In this document: in pieces, positions 23,120 through 33,933 of the stretch | Layout: each line of letters opens with the position of its first letter | Position numbering within the stretch: the first letter of the stretch is position 1 | NCBI GenBank assembly: GCA_003049465.1 | Contig: PYSS01000020.1 | Coordinates: 221,772-285,771 of the forward strand | From: Magnaporthiopsis rhizophila | Lineage: Eukaryota; Ascomycota; Sordariomycetes; Magnaporthales; Magnaporthaceae | Direction of reading: 5' to 3' | Length of the DNA stretch: 64,000 nt | The notes under the pieces: model-generated | What the model saw: only the letters and a program-made list of their open reading frames with translations | Database searches by the model: none | What the model was told of the DNA's origin: nothing | Position numbers and translations under genes: made by a program

Positions 23120-24686
23120 GGTGTTGGGCGTCGGAGGCGCGGGCTGGGGAGCAGCAGAGCTGAGTATCCTTTTGTTGGGTGCGGCCTCCTTGGGTGTTGC
23201 GGAGGATGTCGTCGCCTCAGCCGCCTTCCGCTTTCTGGTGGTGGGAGGAATGGTGGAGTTTCGGGGCGCGGCTCGTCGGCGGAACTGACGAGCACACGAA
23301 AAAGTATGGGAAGAGAAGAGGGAAGAGGGGATGGGGTAGGTGAACGGGATGAAAAAAAAGGGTGGACAGCCGCCAGACTGGTCGTGGTCGATAGAGTGTC
23401 TGCCGACTCGTCGCTCGCCGGTCTGACTGTGGAACGGAGAAAGGGACTGAAGAGGCGGTTGGCACACAGATGAGGCGGCAGGCCGAATGACGCCAGGGGA
23501 TCGGAAGGGGCCGGGCCCGAAAGAGTCACGACGATGACTTGGGTGGCGGAAAGGAGAGATTGGGTGGGCGCTAGGGCGGGCAGGGTTGGGTTGGCGGCTG
23601 GTCAGGCAGACAGATGGGCAGGCACCGAAGTAAATCGAGGGGAAAGCCGGCCAGTGCAGTCGTCGTTGCTACCTCACAAGGAAGAGTGGGACTCGAATGG
23701 GGGCGGCCAAGGTGGGTTTTACATACGGGCTTTGGCAAGCGTTGGGCAAAAGATCAGGATGTTTTGCACCACAATACCAACAAGAGATATCTCAGCGTTG
23801 AGTCGGGGCTGTTTTCTCTGCAAGGCGGTTTCGCAGCCTGATTGCTTCTCGAAGGGAGACGGGATGGAAAGGGGCGTGCTTGGTGCTGGGATGCTTGGAA
23901 ATGCGGGCGGCGGGCAGCACAAACGCAGGCGGCCGTCGAGGCACAGACCAGACATGGGTCATGGGCGGGCGTCGGCTATTTGGTGCGACAAGGGGCGCGC
24001 ACTGTGCCAGCTCTTTTGAGCAAGCAGAGCAGAAGCACGGCTGAGCCATGCACGGTTACTCAGATCACAGTGCCAGTTGGACCTTTCCAGCCCAGTGGCA
24101 GTGGGTCTCCTTGCCGCAAGTCATTCAGCTCGCGGCCAGCCCCCCGAAAGTTGTCGCGCTCTCCGACGGGCAGGCACGCGGGGAGCCCGGGGTCGCTAGA
24201 AGCCAATAGGATCGGCCTACCCAATTGGGTGTGGCGCACATGATATGGCCCTGTGCAGTCCAACGCTGACCTCAAGGTTTCAACGCTGCGAGGACACGGG
24301 ATTATTTGTCGACTCAGGGTTGCAGTTTCGGTCAGATCCGACACGGGTCTCTTTAATGTCATTGCTTTTCAGATACCGTGCTCTCTTGCATACCTGCCCA
24401 GAGTATTGGAGATGGGATGCCTACAGTACAGAAGCACACATTTGGCAAACCTCAACTCCTGCGAGATCATCCCTTATTCCTCGGGTAGATCTACCTACCT
24501 AATGAAACAAGAAACAAAGCGTGGAGGGAGTGTGTTCCCGCGTGGAACGTGTCAGAAATACATTAGAACCCCGAGCTGCCTGCATGGTCATGCCGTCTAG
24601 TCTGGTCTGGTCTAGTCTCATCACTGTCAAAGCCAGGCCGCATGGAGCCTCCATCCTGCATGCACACTCGCCCGGTGCCTGCGTTT
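23120..24686. other. Intergenic: RBR ligase promoter and peroxiredoxin 3' flank
   Basis: A 1.57-kb spacer between two minus-strand genes. No gene is supported. It contains the ligase promoter and YAGG-type motifs (CTACCTACCTAA at about 24490). Confidence 0.6.
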
Positions 24687-25472
24687 TCACCCAAGAACCT
24701 TGTCCGCCATGGAAACTATTGCCGCGGATGAAGCCGGGTCAGAGAGAGGGAGGAAGCTCAGGGATACCCAAAGGGTGAAAGAGACGTACGGTCGGTTCCA
24801 GTGCTGTCGGGCTCGACATGGGCCGACTTGACCTTGCCGTCCTTGATAACGAGAGCATAGCGCTTGCTCCGAGGGCCGCCAAAGATGGCGGTCCCGTCGA
24901 AGTCGAGCTCCAGCGCCTTGGTGAAGGCCGCCTGCGGGTCGCCGAGGAATCGGAACTAGAGAGTTCATTAGGCGGGCTTAGTCCGGCGCCGCCCTTGGGC
25001 ATCTTAAGCTAATGGAACTTACCCCGGTCTGGCCGGCAGGATCCATCTGCTGGGCCCAAGCCTTCATACTGCGATGCCGCACAAAGATGATGAGTTGGTG
25101 AACAAGCGCCAGCGTAGTCGTCTACCTAGACAGGGAAGCCAGGCATAAATCAGCTTACACAAAGGCATCATTGACCGACACCACGAAGACCTGACCAGCA
25201 TCCTTGATCTTGGGATGGTTGATGTAGGAAGGGATGTGGCTGCTGGAGCAGCCGGGCGAGAAGGCGGCGGGCACGCCAATGATGATGCCGTCCTTGAGAG
25301 AGAACTCGGAGGCCAGGTTGACCTTGTTGCCGGGAGAGTTCTCGACCAGCACCCCAAGGTCCGGCACTGCCTCGCCGACCTTGACAAAGGCAGGGCGCGT
25401 GGTGTGGAAGCCCCGGGCCGATCGGGCCGCCATGGCCATCACTGGCTTGAAGGTCCTCATCCTGAACGCCAT
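24687..25472 (-). CDS. Mitochondrial type-5 (Prx5/PMP20-like) peroxiredoxin
   Basis: Thiol peroxidase of the AhpC/TSA Prx5 group, reducing H2O2 and alkyl peroxides. Four exons: 25472-25159, 25068-25023, 24955-24790 and 24715-24687, 184 residues. The second exon is only 46 bases ('MKAWAQQMDPAGQTG') and the last is 29. Donors are GTAAGC, GTAAGT and GTACGT. The N-terminus is a targeting peptide ('MAMAARSARGFHTTRPAF') pointing to the mitochondrion. The peroxidatic cysteine is C75 in 'GVPAAFSPGCSSSHIPSYI', where the usual TxxC threonine is serine, a common variant. The downstream part has 'DAFVMKAW' and 'FLGDPQAAFTKALELDF', then 'AHVEPDSTGTD', and it closes with 'SMADKVLG'. I see no clear resolving cysteine, so it may be a 1-Cys enzyme. 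The next gene upstream lies more than 1 kb away. Confidence 0.92.
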
Positions 25473-26094
25473 GTCTGCTGTTTTTTGTGGGTTTGATCGC
25501 TGCGCCGGCTGTTGGAGGCGGATTGATTCCCTATCAACTGCTGAATGCCTTTTTGGAACTCGCCGCGATGCTTCGATGGAATCCTGGTCGATGTGATTTT
25601 TCCGATTTCTAGTGACATCACCGACGCTATCCCAATACGACAGACCACATAGTGCTTATGGGCCGTTTTGTACTGTGCTGTGCACGATACGACTAACCGT
25701 CTGCTTTAGCTCGGCTCGAAACGAAATACCGATCACCATGCAACTCTCGCCATCATGGGCAATGGTTTATCCTCCCAGTCAGTCGTCCAACATGACAAGA
25801 TCATGTCGACAAGCTCCTTGGTGCCAGGGAGTCCTTCACCACGCATTTCATCACGTGCCCACAAGCGCCTACGCGTGTGGCGGTGTCTCTCCCACCTCCA
25901 AGCCATGGACGAGGCTGAAGCAGCGGCACAGCTCTGGGACGGATTTCATCCCTTGAAAATGTTCCAAAAACAACCTACTGTTGCTTGTCCTTACACATGG
26001 CGGCTTTATTTGGCTGCGCCACGGCCGACTATTCAACAAGCTGCTATAATTAGTGGCGACGGCGTCAAAGAGATCCCTACCTAGACACCCTGTC

Positions 26095-26128
<34 letters not shown>

Positions 26129-26757
26129 TGGCAGTTCTTCAGTCTCTAGACGGAGGTCTTACTGGCTGAATTAGGTAGTGGACCCATAAACATCTCTGGA
26201 GGAAACTTCCATCTTTTTTTTTTTTTTTCTTCTGGGCAGGGTGGCAGGTATCTAGGTGCTGACGAATTGAACATGCAAATTATTCTATAAACGTGTTGGG
26301 AGCAATGCCGGACCCGTCCGATGCTACAATAACAATGTCTGCTACCGCTTGTACAACCCCTACCGGTGCGGGCAGTGCTCCGTGAAGATCGCTTGCTAGG
26401 AAGGTGAGATTCACCATCATGCATAAGCGTTCAGAGTCCAATGGTGGTCAAGATGCAGGATTGGTCCTTGAAGGAACAAAGACGCTGTTCTTGTTATGGG
26501 TCAAGGGTGACAAGAGCGGTGCGGTTGATTTATGGGTTGGAGATCATGGTTCTGAACATCAAAGCTTTTGTTACGCAATACTTCCTTGGCTAACTCTCAT
26601 TTAACTGGGAGGCAGATAGGCAGGTCATGTAGGCACAGACATTCACACACTTGTGGTTAGGATGACAACGGCGGACGGGCTGCGCACGCGGCTTTATGAA
26701 AATGTACGGATCAATCTCTTTCCAATATCTTGTCCAAGATGGCACCGACCAATCAAT
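25473..26757. other. Intergenic: peroxiredoxin promoter and subtilase 3' flank
   Basis: A 1.28-kb spacer between two minus-strand genes. It carries the peroxiredoxin promoter near 25473 and an imperfect inverted repeat with A- and T-run arms (26096-26228). No gene is supported. Confidence 0.6.
26096..26228. repeat. Inverted repeat with A31 / T15 arms
   Basis: A run of 31 A (26096-26126) followed by GATGG is mirrored by CCATC followed by 15 T (26209-26228). This gives 20 bp of perfect arm (26112-26131 with 26209-26228), and pairing continues with one mismatch into AGTT/AACT, around a loop of about 67-77 bases. It could form a long hairpin in RNA. It sits about 530 bp beyond the 3' end of the subtilase gene. 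Confidence 0.85.
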
Positions 26758-29684
26758 CTAATAAGCAGGCCCGTCGACCAAGCGTATCACACCCGACAGC
26801 CACGTTTCCCAGTCCTGCAGCAGCGCCTTGTCGCCTCCCCACCGCAGCACGCTCAGCAGCCACCGGTAGTCTCCCGGCTCGAGGCGCGTGGTCCGGCGGT
26901 CGTCGCCCACCACGTTCAACGCGCCCCAGCCGCTGGGGCTAAAGTCGTTGGACGGACCGAGCAGGCCTGTGACGTTACGCAGCGTGCCGTAGCTCGCCTG
27001 GCCCCCGGGGAGTGTGGCGCGCGGCAACGGCTGCGGCGCCTGGTAGTAGTCGGCGGCGCTAGCGGCGGTTCCGCTGTTGTTGTTTTTGCTGAAGCCAAAG
27101 TGCGTTGGCACGACGGTCGTGTTGGCCGGCACCACGTCGATGCGGTACGCCGTCGTCCAGAGGTCGTAGACGGCCGTCGACACCCACTCCATCGAGTTGT
27201 TGACCACCAGGAGGTCTCCAACGACGACGGACGTGCCGTTACGGTAAAAGTAGACGATCTCGGGCAGCGACCGCCCCGGGATCTGCAGCACGATCGACTC
27301 GGCGTTGTACTGGCTGTAGGGCGGGCCGCTGTAGGGGATGCTGAGCTCCTCCCCGCCCTCCTCGCGCACCTGCACGTATCCGCCGAAAACCGGAAGCCTT
27401 CGCGGGTCGACGCCCTCGGCCGGCGGCGATATGCTCAGGCCCACCTCCACGCTCTCGCCGGGCGCGATCGCGACGGTAGCCATCTGCGAGGACGAGATGT
27501 CGAACCGCACGGCTCCATATAGCGGCTGTTGGTTCCGTTCCCCATTGACCAGCAGCTGGTTCATGAAGCCAGCACCGCGGTGCGATAGCTTGTACGTCTT
27601 GGGAGACCTGCCCCGGTTGCCGAGGGTGATGTTCACCCGTCCGTACATGTTTTTGCTATTATCAGCGACCCGCAGCTGGCCTGGGCTGAGGCGTGTTTGT
27701 GCCGTGATGGCGCCGTGTACGTCGACGAGCCCCGCGCCCTGCTGCGCCGTCGCGGAGAGCATTTCCGCGTCAAAGACCCAGGTCATTGGTTTTGCCGTTG
27801 TTTGTAACCTCTCCAGAATCTCGGCCATGCTCTCTTCTGGGAACTGCGATTTGACGAGGGCGTAACAGCCTGCCAGGAACGGTGTCGCCATCGACGTCCC
27901 CGACATTATGGCGTACCCGCCCAGTCCGCCCAGCGGAAACGTGGACAGTATGTTGCCCCCTGGTGCCGATATCTGCGGCTTCAGGTCGTACGTGAGGCGC
28001 ACAGGACCAAATGACGAGTAATAGTCCATCTTTCCGCCAGTTACCTGCGGGGCACTCGCGAAGCTGCTTTGAGCCGGGAACCTGATCGTATATCTATCCC
28101 CTTTCCCCGCCGATGCCAGGCCAGCCCGCAGTCGATTTCCGTCGGCTGTACTCAGTTGGATGAATTGTGATGTGCCCAGCCTCGACTGCGGCGGCAGGTT
28201 GTACGGCTCGGCGTAGGGGTTCGTCGATGCTACACCATATCCCATGATAAAAGGCGGCATTGAGCGCTGGGCCGCGTAAATGGCGTCTGTTGTCCGACAA
28301 TCCTCACTGACCTCGAAGGTGTAGATGGTCCGGTTCAGCCTCTGGGGGCTGACGCCGGCGACAGCGGTGCTCCATGACGCGATCACGCAGGGATCAGAGA
28401 TCAACGCAACTTCGAGCTCCGGGACTTTGATGGGCCAGACGGAGGCATATTGAATGTTGGTACCCGCTGAGTCGGTCATATCGTATAACAGAGGGAAGTC
28501 TTGGTTCGCAACGGACCCTACCGCAATGGCCGTCGGCTCGGTGCTTGGAAACTCCTGTGTGTAGATGTTCCTGGAGAAGGGGCTGGGCCCAGCGTCGTTG
28601 GCGATAGCTACAATAACGGCGACGCCCGCGTCCGTTACTTTCTTGATAATATCAGCCAGGGGGTCTCCGAGACCCGTGTCGGGAGGTGCTCCGATCGCGA
28701 GCGAGAGACTCAGAATGTCGACTTTGTCCTGAAGGCCCCGGAGCATGGCGGAGATGATGTAGTCTGTGCCAGGTGCCCTTCCGTTGCAGTCGAAGATCCG
28801 GTACATGAATATCTCGGCTTCGGGAGCCACGCCGGTGACGGGTAACCCCTCGGGGGCCTGCAGTGGGTTCATGCCGACGATCCCTGATAGATGATCACGG
28901 GGTGCACAGGTCAGTTGAGAAGGCCACTAGAGTAAATGATCTCCCACCATGTACGATGACTAGGTAGATACTTACCGGAAACGTGGGTGCCGTGTCCGCC
29001 GCCGAAGCAAGTGGTAAGCGGGTCCTGGCTCTGCACCAGGCTTCCGTTGTCGTTGACCCAGGCATAGCCGCCGGCAATCTTTTTCCCCGGCCCAAACCCT
29101 GCGCCAAGCGCCGGATGTCTGTGGTCAATGCCGGTGTCGATGATGCCGACCTTGATTCCCTTGCCCTTGATGCCTAAAGCATGCACCTTGTTGATCCCAG
29201 CCATGCGCAGGGGCGTGTCCAAAATGCGCGGACCGTCGGCCACGTCATGGAGACCGTCCACGTTGTATGAAGTGAGTGAATACCTCGAATCCACAGACTC
29301 GTTGATCGGGCGGTCTGGGATGTGGACGTCGTATACCGGGGTGACACTCACGACACCAGGAACAGATCTCAGTCGCCTCATGCCCTCCTCAGGCGCCAGG
29401 TGGCCGTCCAGGTTGATGGAGAGCCCCAGATAGATATCTGACCTGAACTCCTGGCGCACGGTGAAGTCGATGCCCATATCCACGGCCCGCTTGCCGAAGA
29501 GGACATGCTGGTCTACGTTGCGAGCAAAGAGGCCGTTTCCGTGGCGAGCAGTCTCGGGAGAGAGCTTGAGAATGTAGGCTCCGTCGACCGCGGCCGAGCG
29601 CGCAACCGGGATCCCCTGAAGCCACAAGGCCACAGCTGCCAAAGAGGCCCAGGCCCCAGAGAAGGACCAGCAACAGCGAAACAT
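26758..29684 (-). CDS. Secreted subtilisin-like serine protease (S8)
   Basis: Large extracellular subtilase of 944 residues in two exons, 29684-28976 and 28883-26758. The 92-bp intron (donor GTAAGT, acceptor TCAG) splits the HGTHVSG motif after G237. The start ATG is followed by a signal peptide (1 to about 31, hydrophobic 'SLAAVALWLQGIP') and an inhibitor_I9-like propeptide (about 32-125). The catalytic triad is complete: D183 in 'VGIIDTGIDHRHP', H231 in 'GGGHGTHVSG' and S567 in 'MSGTSMATPFLAGC'. A roughly 150-residue insert before the serine (about 370-490) resembles a protease-associated domain. A beta-rich C-terminal part (about 640-944) contains Fn3-like strands. This layout is that of Vpr/C5a-peptidase-like subtilases (S8A), which degrade external protein. 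No GPI or membrane anchor is evident at the end ('IRLVDGPAY'). Confidence 0.92.
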
Positions 29685-30529
29685 TGCGTGAGAAAGGCCA
29701 GACCGGGCCGGGAGTCACTAACACCCTTCTAATCTCCTTGGGCTCTACCCCGATAAGGTATATATAACATTCTGAGAACCATCGAGCCAGATGTCCTATC
29801 CAGGGGCGTGGAGGCGGTAGCAGCCCGGATATGGGGTTATTCTGTTCGCCACACGAACAAGGGGGGCATGGGAAAGGCCTCGCAAGGGACTTTGAACTGA
29901 CGACTTGGACGTGTACATTGATGCTGACCTTGTTATTGCGAAATTAAGACTGTCTCAGGGGTGTTCAGCCGGCCGGCTTCCTGCAGGACAACCGCACCCG
30001 GATAGGAAACCAAGGGTTCACGACGGTACCTCCCATATGGATCTACCGGTCGAGACAGCGAGCGCCGACATGGATTCCCTTCGCGCAAGACGCCGGCTGC
30101 GGAACAGAGTGCAGAGGGCTATCCCATTGGGTCGACCAAACTCGGCGAGAGCGGTCTCTGGAGTTGGGAACTGATCGGTGGTGCGGTGTGGCCCAAAGGC
30201 CAGAGGTGGGTGATATGTCGGCCATGAGGAGAACTTTAGCCGGCTATAACCCAAAGGGTCTGATGCGGGCTACGGCGTCCTGGGTATAGTGCCTCGAAAT
30301 GCCGGTACTATACTGCTGTAGCACCTGCGAATTCGTGACAGAGCACCCATAATTTGTGTAATCTAGAGTCGCTTGATGTCATTCGCGGCGGGTAGATTGA
30401 GGCAGGAGTGGTGGGTGGACGGCCGCTCTCTGCGGGCTTGAGGCGCCACATGCTGGTCTTGAGGGAGGTGTATGTATATGCAGAGACTTGCTTCTGGCTG
30501 CGATGGCGAGCAGAGGAATGGAACATGAA
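29685..30529. other. Intergenic: subtilase promoter and DUF167 3' flank
   Basis: An 845-bp spacer. A TATA-like sequence (ATATATAAC at 29758-29766, on either strand) lies about 75 bp upstream of the subtilase ATG and may serve its promoter. No gene was seen. Confidence 0.55.
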
Positions 30530-30892
30530 TCACGCTTCCTCCGAGGCCTTGTCAAGGAGCTCTTTCACCCGAGCGACAGCCTCTGCCTCGGTGCCCGCGG
30601 CAAGGCTTCCCTTGACGGCCACCGTCTTGTCGCGCGACTTGAGGCCGTGGGTGATGGTCAGGTCGGACTTGGGGAGACCAAGGGCCTTGCTCAGGACGGC
30701 GACGACGGCCTTGTTCGCCTCGCCTTCGCGGGCCTGGGCGGCAACACATAGCTCGACGACGTCCTCGGTCAGGGAGGCGACGCCCTCTCGAGCTTTGCTA
30801 GCGCCCGGTTTGACGTGGCATTGAAGCAGGAGCGCTGCTAGCGGCGACTTCTTGGTTGCGGCTACGTAGCGGATGGCGCCCATTTGCGACAT
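30530..30892 (-). CDS. DUF167 / YggU-family protein
   Basis: Intronless frame of 120 residues beginning at ATG 30892 ('MSQMGAIRY'); a second ATG four codons on is also possible. The DUF167 (UPF0235, YggU, human C15orf40) fold is recognisable from the 'LLLQCHVKPGASKARE' strand, then 'VELCVAAQAREGEANKAVV' and 'LSKALGLPKSDLTITHGLKSRDKTVAVKG'. The helix-strand order and the conserved 'KPGA' and 'GxANKA' motifs match. Its length is close to that of bacterial YggU, which is about 100 residues. The biochemical role of this family is unknown. It lies divergent to the small secreted protein gene at 31454. Confidence 0.9.
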   Translation of the reverse strand: MSQMGAIRYVAATKKSPLAALLLQCHVKPGASKAREGVASLTEDVVELCVAAQAREGEANKAVVAVLSKALGLPKSDLTITHGLKSRDKTVAVKGSLAAGTEAEAVARVKELLDKASEEA

Positions 30893-31453
30893 GGTGTTTT
30901 GGATGGATGTTTGTGCTGTTCTAAGCGGTAGACCAATATCTGGTACATGGCTCGATCCTCTTGGTTGAGTTTTGTCGTGGGAGACGTTGGGACGAGGTAG
31001 GTGGGGGCAATTGCCGCTGTGCTTGCATGCTGAATGGCGCACGATTGACGGTGGAATCCTATGTTGTATCTCGAGCCTTGTCTCCTCACAACCTTGTTTG
31101 CATTCCAAATCTAGCCTGTGGCCTACCTAGAGAATCCGTCCACGGCAGAGTACAGTAACCCGATCCATGATCCTCAAGGATCAATTAGGTCGCGGGGCAG
31201 CTCCAGGTTTGTGGCTGAGCAAGCCGCTGCGGGAATGATGCAACTTAGAACATGGGCCGCGTGGATCGGAATCGCATGGGTAGCATTCACTGGAGTAAGC
31301 ACATCAAAGTCGGGGAGATATCATGTTCAGGCACAAGACCTCCATGGCTGGACCATAAAAGACGCTCGACACAGAGACTGGCCCCCTCGCCTGCCCACAC
31401 GTATGCTGGGTATTCTTAACACGTAGTCGACAGAAACCACAATCCAGCACGAT
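30893..31453. promoter_or_regulatory. Divergent promoter region DUF167 / secreted protein
   Basis: A 561-bp spacer between two divergent ATGs. It probably holds both promoters. Nothing else was seen. Confidence 0.5.
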
Positions 31454-32227
31454 ATGCCCTCTCTAAAACAGACAGTCATATTCCTGCCCCTGGCCGCCCT
31501 CGCCGTCGCCCGCCCGATCACAGTCCATGTCTCGCCGACGTCTCCAACAAGCCCCACTTCCCCCATATTCCCAGATACTCAAGACGCTGCCGATGCCGAG
31601 AGCATAGCAACTATTCTCCAACGTGGTATCCTCCTCCACGATACCAAAAGGGAGGAGAACCACCGCAACCATGCACCCTATACACAGAACCTGCTAACCC
31701 GTGGTGCAGCCATCGTCCAGCGTCATTCGTTTGCCCCTCGGGCTGAAGGTGACAAGCAGAAGGGAGGAGGCCTACGTGTGATAACCCAGCTGGGTGGTCA
31801 GCCCGCGGATGCGGTTTCACCGCCAAACTCCCCCGAGGCGGGGGAGGGACAGAACAAGTATACTCTGGCGGTCTCACCGCTCTCGCCGGCGGAGAATATA
31901 AAGGCTAATCCGTTCGACCCAAAGACTGACAGCAAGAAGTACTGGGAGTATGCCAGCAAGCAGGCCAAAGCGATGAAGCAGAAGGAGGAAGCCGAGAGGA
32001 TGAGCAAGCTAGAGGCTGCTGGGAAGCGGCCGGATCCGGCCAGAAAGGAGCAGCTCGAGGCTCAGAAAAAGAAGCAGTTTGAGACTGAGAGAATGAGACC
32101 GAAGCTCAACCTCATGGATCAAGCATGGCGAAAGCGGATTGATCAGGCCAATGGTCAGGAGAAACAAGGGGCTGCTATCAAGAGTCCGCAGGTCGATGCT
32201 AATAAGGAGAAGGCGACTAAGAGTTGA
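31454..32227 (+). CDS. Small secreted protein with SPT repeats
   Basis: I do not recognise a family. The intronless frame gives 257 residues from ATG 31454. Residues 1 to about 19 form a signal peptide ('MPSLKQTVIFLPLAALAVA') followed directly by 'RPITV'. Then come four SPT/SPI units (VSPTSPTSPTSPIFP), a low-complexity middle, and a highly charged C-terminal half (about 165-257) with long K/E/R helices ('KQAKAMKQKEEAERMSKLEA') likely to be coiled or disordered. Only one or two cysteine-like positions are evident, so it is not a disulfide-rich effector. Secretion is inferred from the signal peptide alone. It could be a cell-wall-associated or O-glycosylated protein, with the serine/threonine units as glycosylation sites. 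It is convergent with DAM1. Confidence 0.65.
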   Translation: MPSLKQTVIFLPLAALAVARPITVHVSPTSPTSPTSPIFPDTQDAADAESIATILQRGILLHDTKREENHRNHAPYTQNLLTRGAAIVQRHSFAPRAEGDKQKGGGLRVITQLGGQPADAVSPPNSPEAGEGQNKYTLAVSPLSPAENIKANPFDPKTDSKKYWEYASKQAKAMKQKEEAERMSKLEAAGKRPDPARKEQLEAQKKKQFETERMRPKLNLMDQAWRKRIDQANGQEKQGAAIKSPQVDANKEKATKS

Positions 32228-32578
32228 TCGCTGATCGGCTCTGCTGATGAATCAAGGAGTGCAAATCGGCTTCAACCCCACATCGTTCCCGCGAATTGCT
32301 CTGCAGTGCTTGGGCCTCTGAGCTACCACATACCCGTATCATGTTGGCGGGTGCAGGGGCCGACGCGCGCCGGCCTCCTCTGCAAGTTCGCAGCAAGTAA
32401 TCCGCTTGAATGAGGACCAAGGACCACACCCTGTCGATCCGGCTCAGGTGGCCGAACAGGCAAATCCAGAGCCATAAACAGCGACCAGATGGCGCGATCG
32501 ACGACTGGCAGGCAGGCTTTTGGTCCGCGGACTGTGGGAGAACCCGCACGTTTCTTGTCTTGTAGATACCATCCGCCA
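32228..32578. other. Convergent 3' intergenic spacer
   Basis: A 351-bp spacer between the 3' ends of the secreted-protein gene and DAM1. No gene was seen. Confidence 0.6.
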
Positions 32579-33417
32579 TCAAACCGGACGCCCGCCGCGG
32601 CCTCTTGGCAGCCCGCTAGGCCGCGCACCTCGAGTAGACCCGCGAGCGATACCCGATGCTGGACGGCCGCGGGTGCTGGTGCCCCTAGTGTTCGCACCAC
32701 CACGACCCCTGGTTCCGGGAGCGCCGCGTCCACGAGAAGAGCTGCCTGGCGTTTGGGGTGCCCTCCTAGGGGTCGCGGCCTTGGACGAGGCAGATGGGTT
32801 GTCCACAAAGGATGTATCGGTGGTCCTTGTGCGAGTTAGTGCACGTGAGACGGGGTGAAGAGGGGTGATGGAATGGTGTGCGCCAGCGACTTACATGAAG
32901 GTCGCATCACCTTCCATGTCTCCAGGCCTGTCTGGGAAGCGAGAAGTGCCTGCGGCTTGCTGTTCCTCCATCTGCCTTGCCCTTTTGAAGGACTCGGGGG
33001 CGGGTGCCTAGACAGGCCGAGGGGATCAGTCATACGGTATAAGTTACCCGAGGGTCGACGCTTTGAACGATGTCATCCACTCACCTCGGGAAACTCGACG
33101 CAAAAGGCGTTCATGTTGACGCCGTAGAGGAAGCTGGCAAAGCTCTCGCTGAAGCGCGACAGGCTCTCGTGCATGATCTGGAAGTGCATCATGTTGGCCT
33201 CGAGGTCGGCCATGGCATCGGCCAGCTCGGCAAAGGCGGGCTCGAAGGCACCTAGGGGAAAGGACGCGTCGGCGCCGTGGACGCTGTCCCGGGCCGAGTC
33301 GCGGAACGAGGACCGTGACGACGGCCGCAGTGGCGTCGTCGGCCGTGGCGTCCGTGTCCGGGAAGTCGACCGCTTCCGCTCCGAGCTTGCGGTGCGGTCG
33401 TTGCTGCGGGATGCCAT
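32579..33417 (-). CDS. DAM1: DASH complex subunit Dam1
   Basis: Subunit of the DASH/Dam1 ring that couples kinetochores to microtubule plus ends. Three exons: 33417-33085, 33007-32895 and 32825-32579, 230 residues. The introns are 71 bp (donor GTGAGT, acceptor CTAG) and 69 bp (donor GTAAGT, CACTAAC branch site). The short R/S/T-rich N-tail is a likely Ipl1/Aurora target. The Dam1 core domain spans residues 51-111 ('FAELADAMADLEANMMHF', ending in 'FLYGVNMNAFCVEFPE'), which is the diagnostic segment of the family. Exon 2 adds 'APAPESFKRARQMEE' and exon 3 a serine/proline/RG-rich tail ('SSSRGRGAPGTRGRGG') that would be expected to contact the microtubule lattice. The tail is shorter than in budding yeast (343 residues). 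It is divergent from ZW10, with 516 bp between the start codons. Confidence 0.93.
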
Positions 33418-33933
33418 GGGCGGTGGATGCGCTTGTGTGCACCTTTATTGTCGTTTTGTAGACTCGGGCTGCATTGCTGTCTTGCCCGAGTTGGGGACGC
33501 ACGGCGAAAAGCGAACGGCGATTTGATGTTGGCGGATCAGCGCTGGCTGCCCTAACCAGTGAGGTTGCGGCGCCTGGAATCCGGATCGAACGTGGTGGCA
33601 GTGGGGACATGATGGCGGGGACCACCCCTGTGGGCTGAGCTTCAACGTCACCGTAGGCGCACAGGCCACATCACAAGAGCTCCCCCAAAGCTGTCATCTG
33701 GCCAACATTGTGGACAGAGTGCCGTCGAGGCCGCCAACAACCGTCAACGATCCTGTGTCGAGTACCGCGATCACGAAATCCTGACGGCAGCAAAGAACAG
33801 TACACCGCGCGCGACAGTCGACGTGCGAGATACGTAGAAAAACACCATCGTTTCACGGCTGGACCGCTGCAGAACAGAGGGGCTGTTTCGACGCCAGCAC
33901 CCCTGAACCGACCCTGGCGCGCTGCCTCGAGCC
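33418..33933. promoter_or_regulatory. Shared divergent promoter DAM1 / ZW10
   Basis: A 516-bp region between two divergent start codons, both genes having kinetochore or mitotic links in other organisms. It has room for only one bidirectional promoter or two overlapping ones. Confidence 0.6.
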
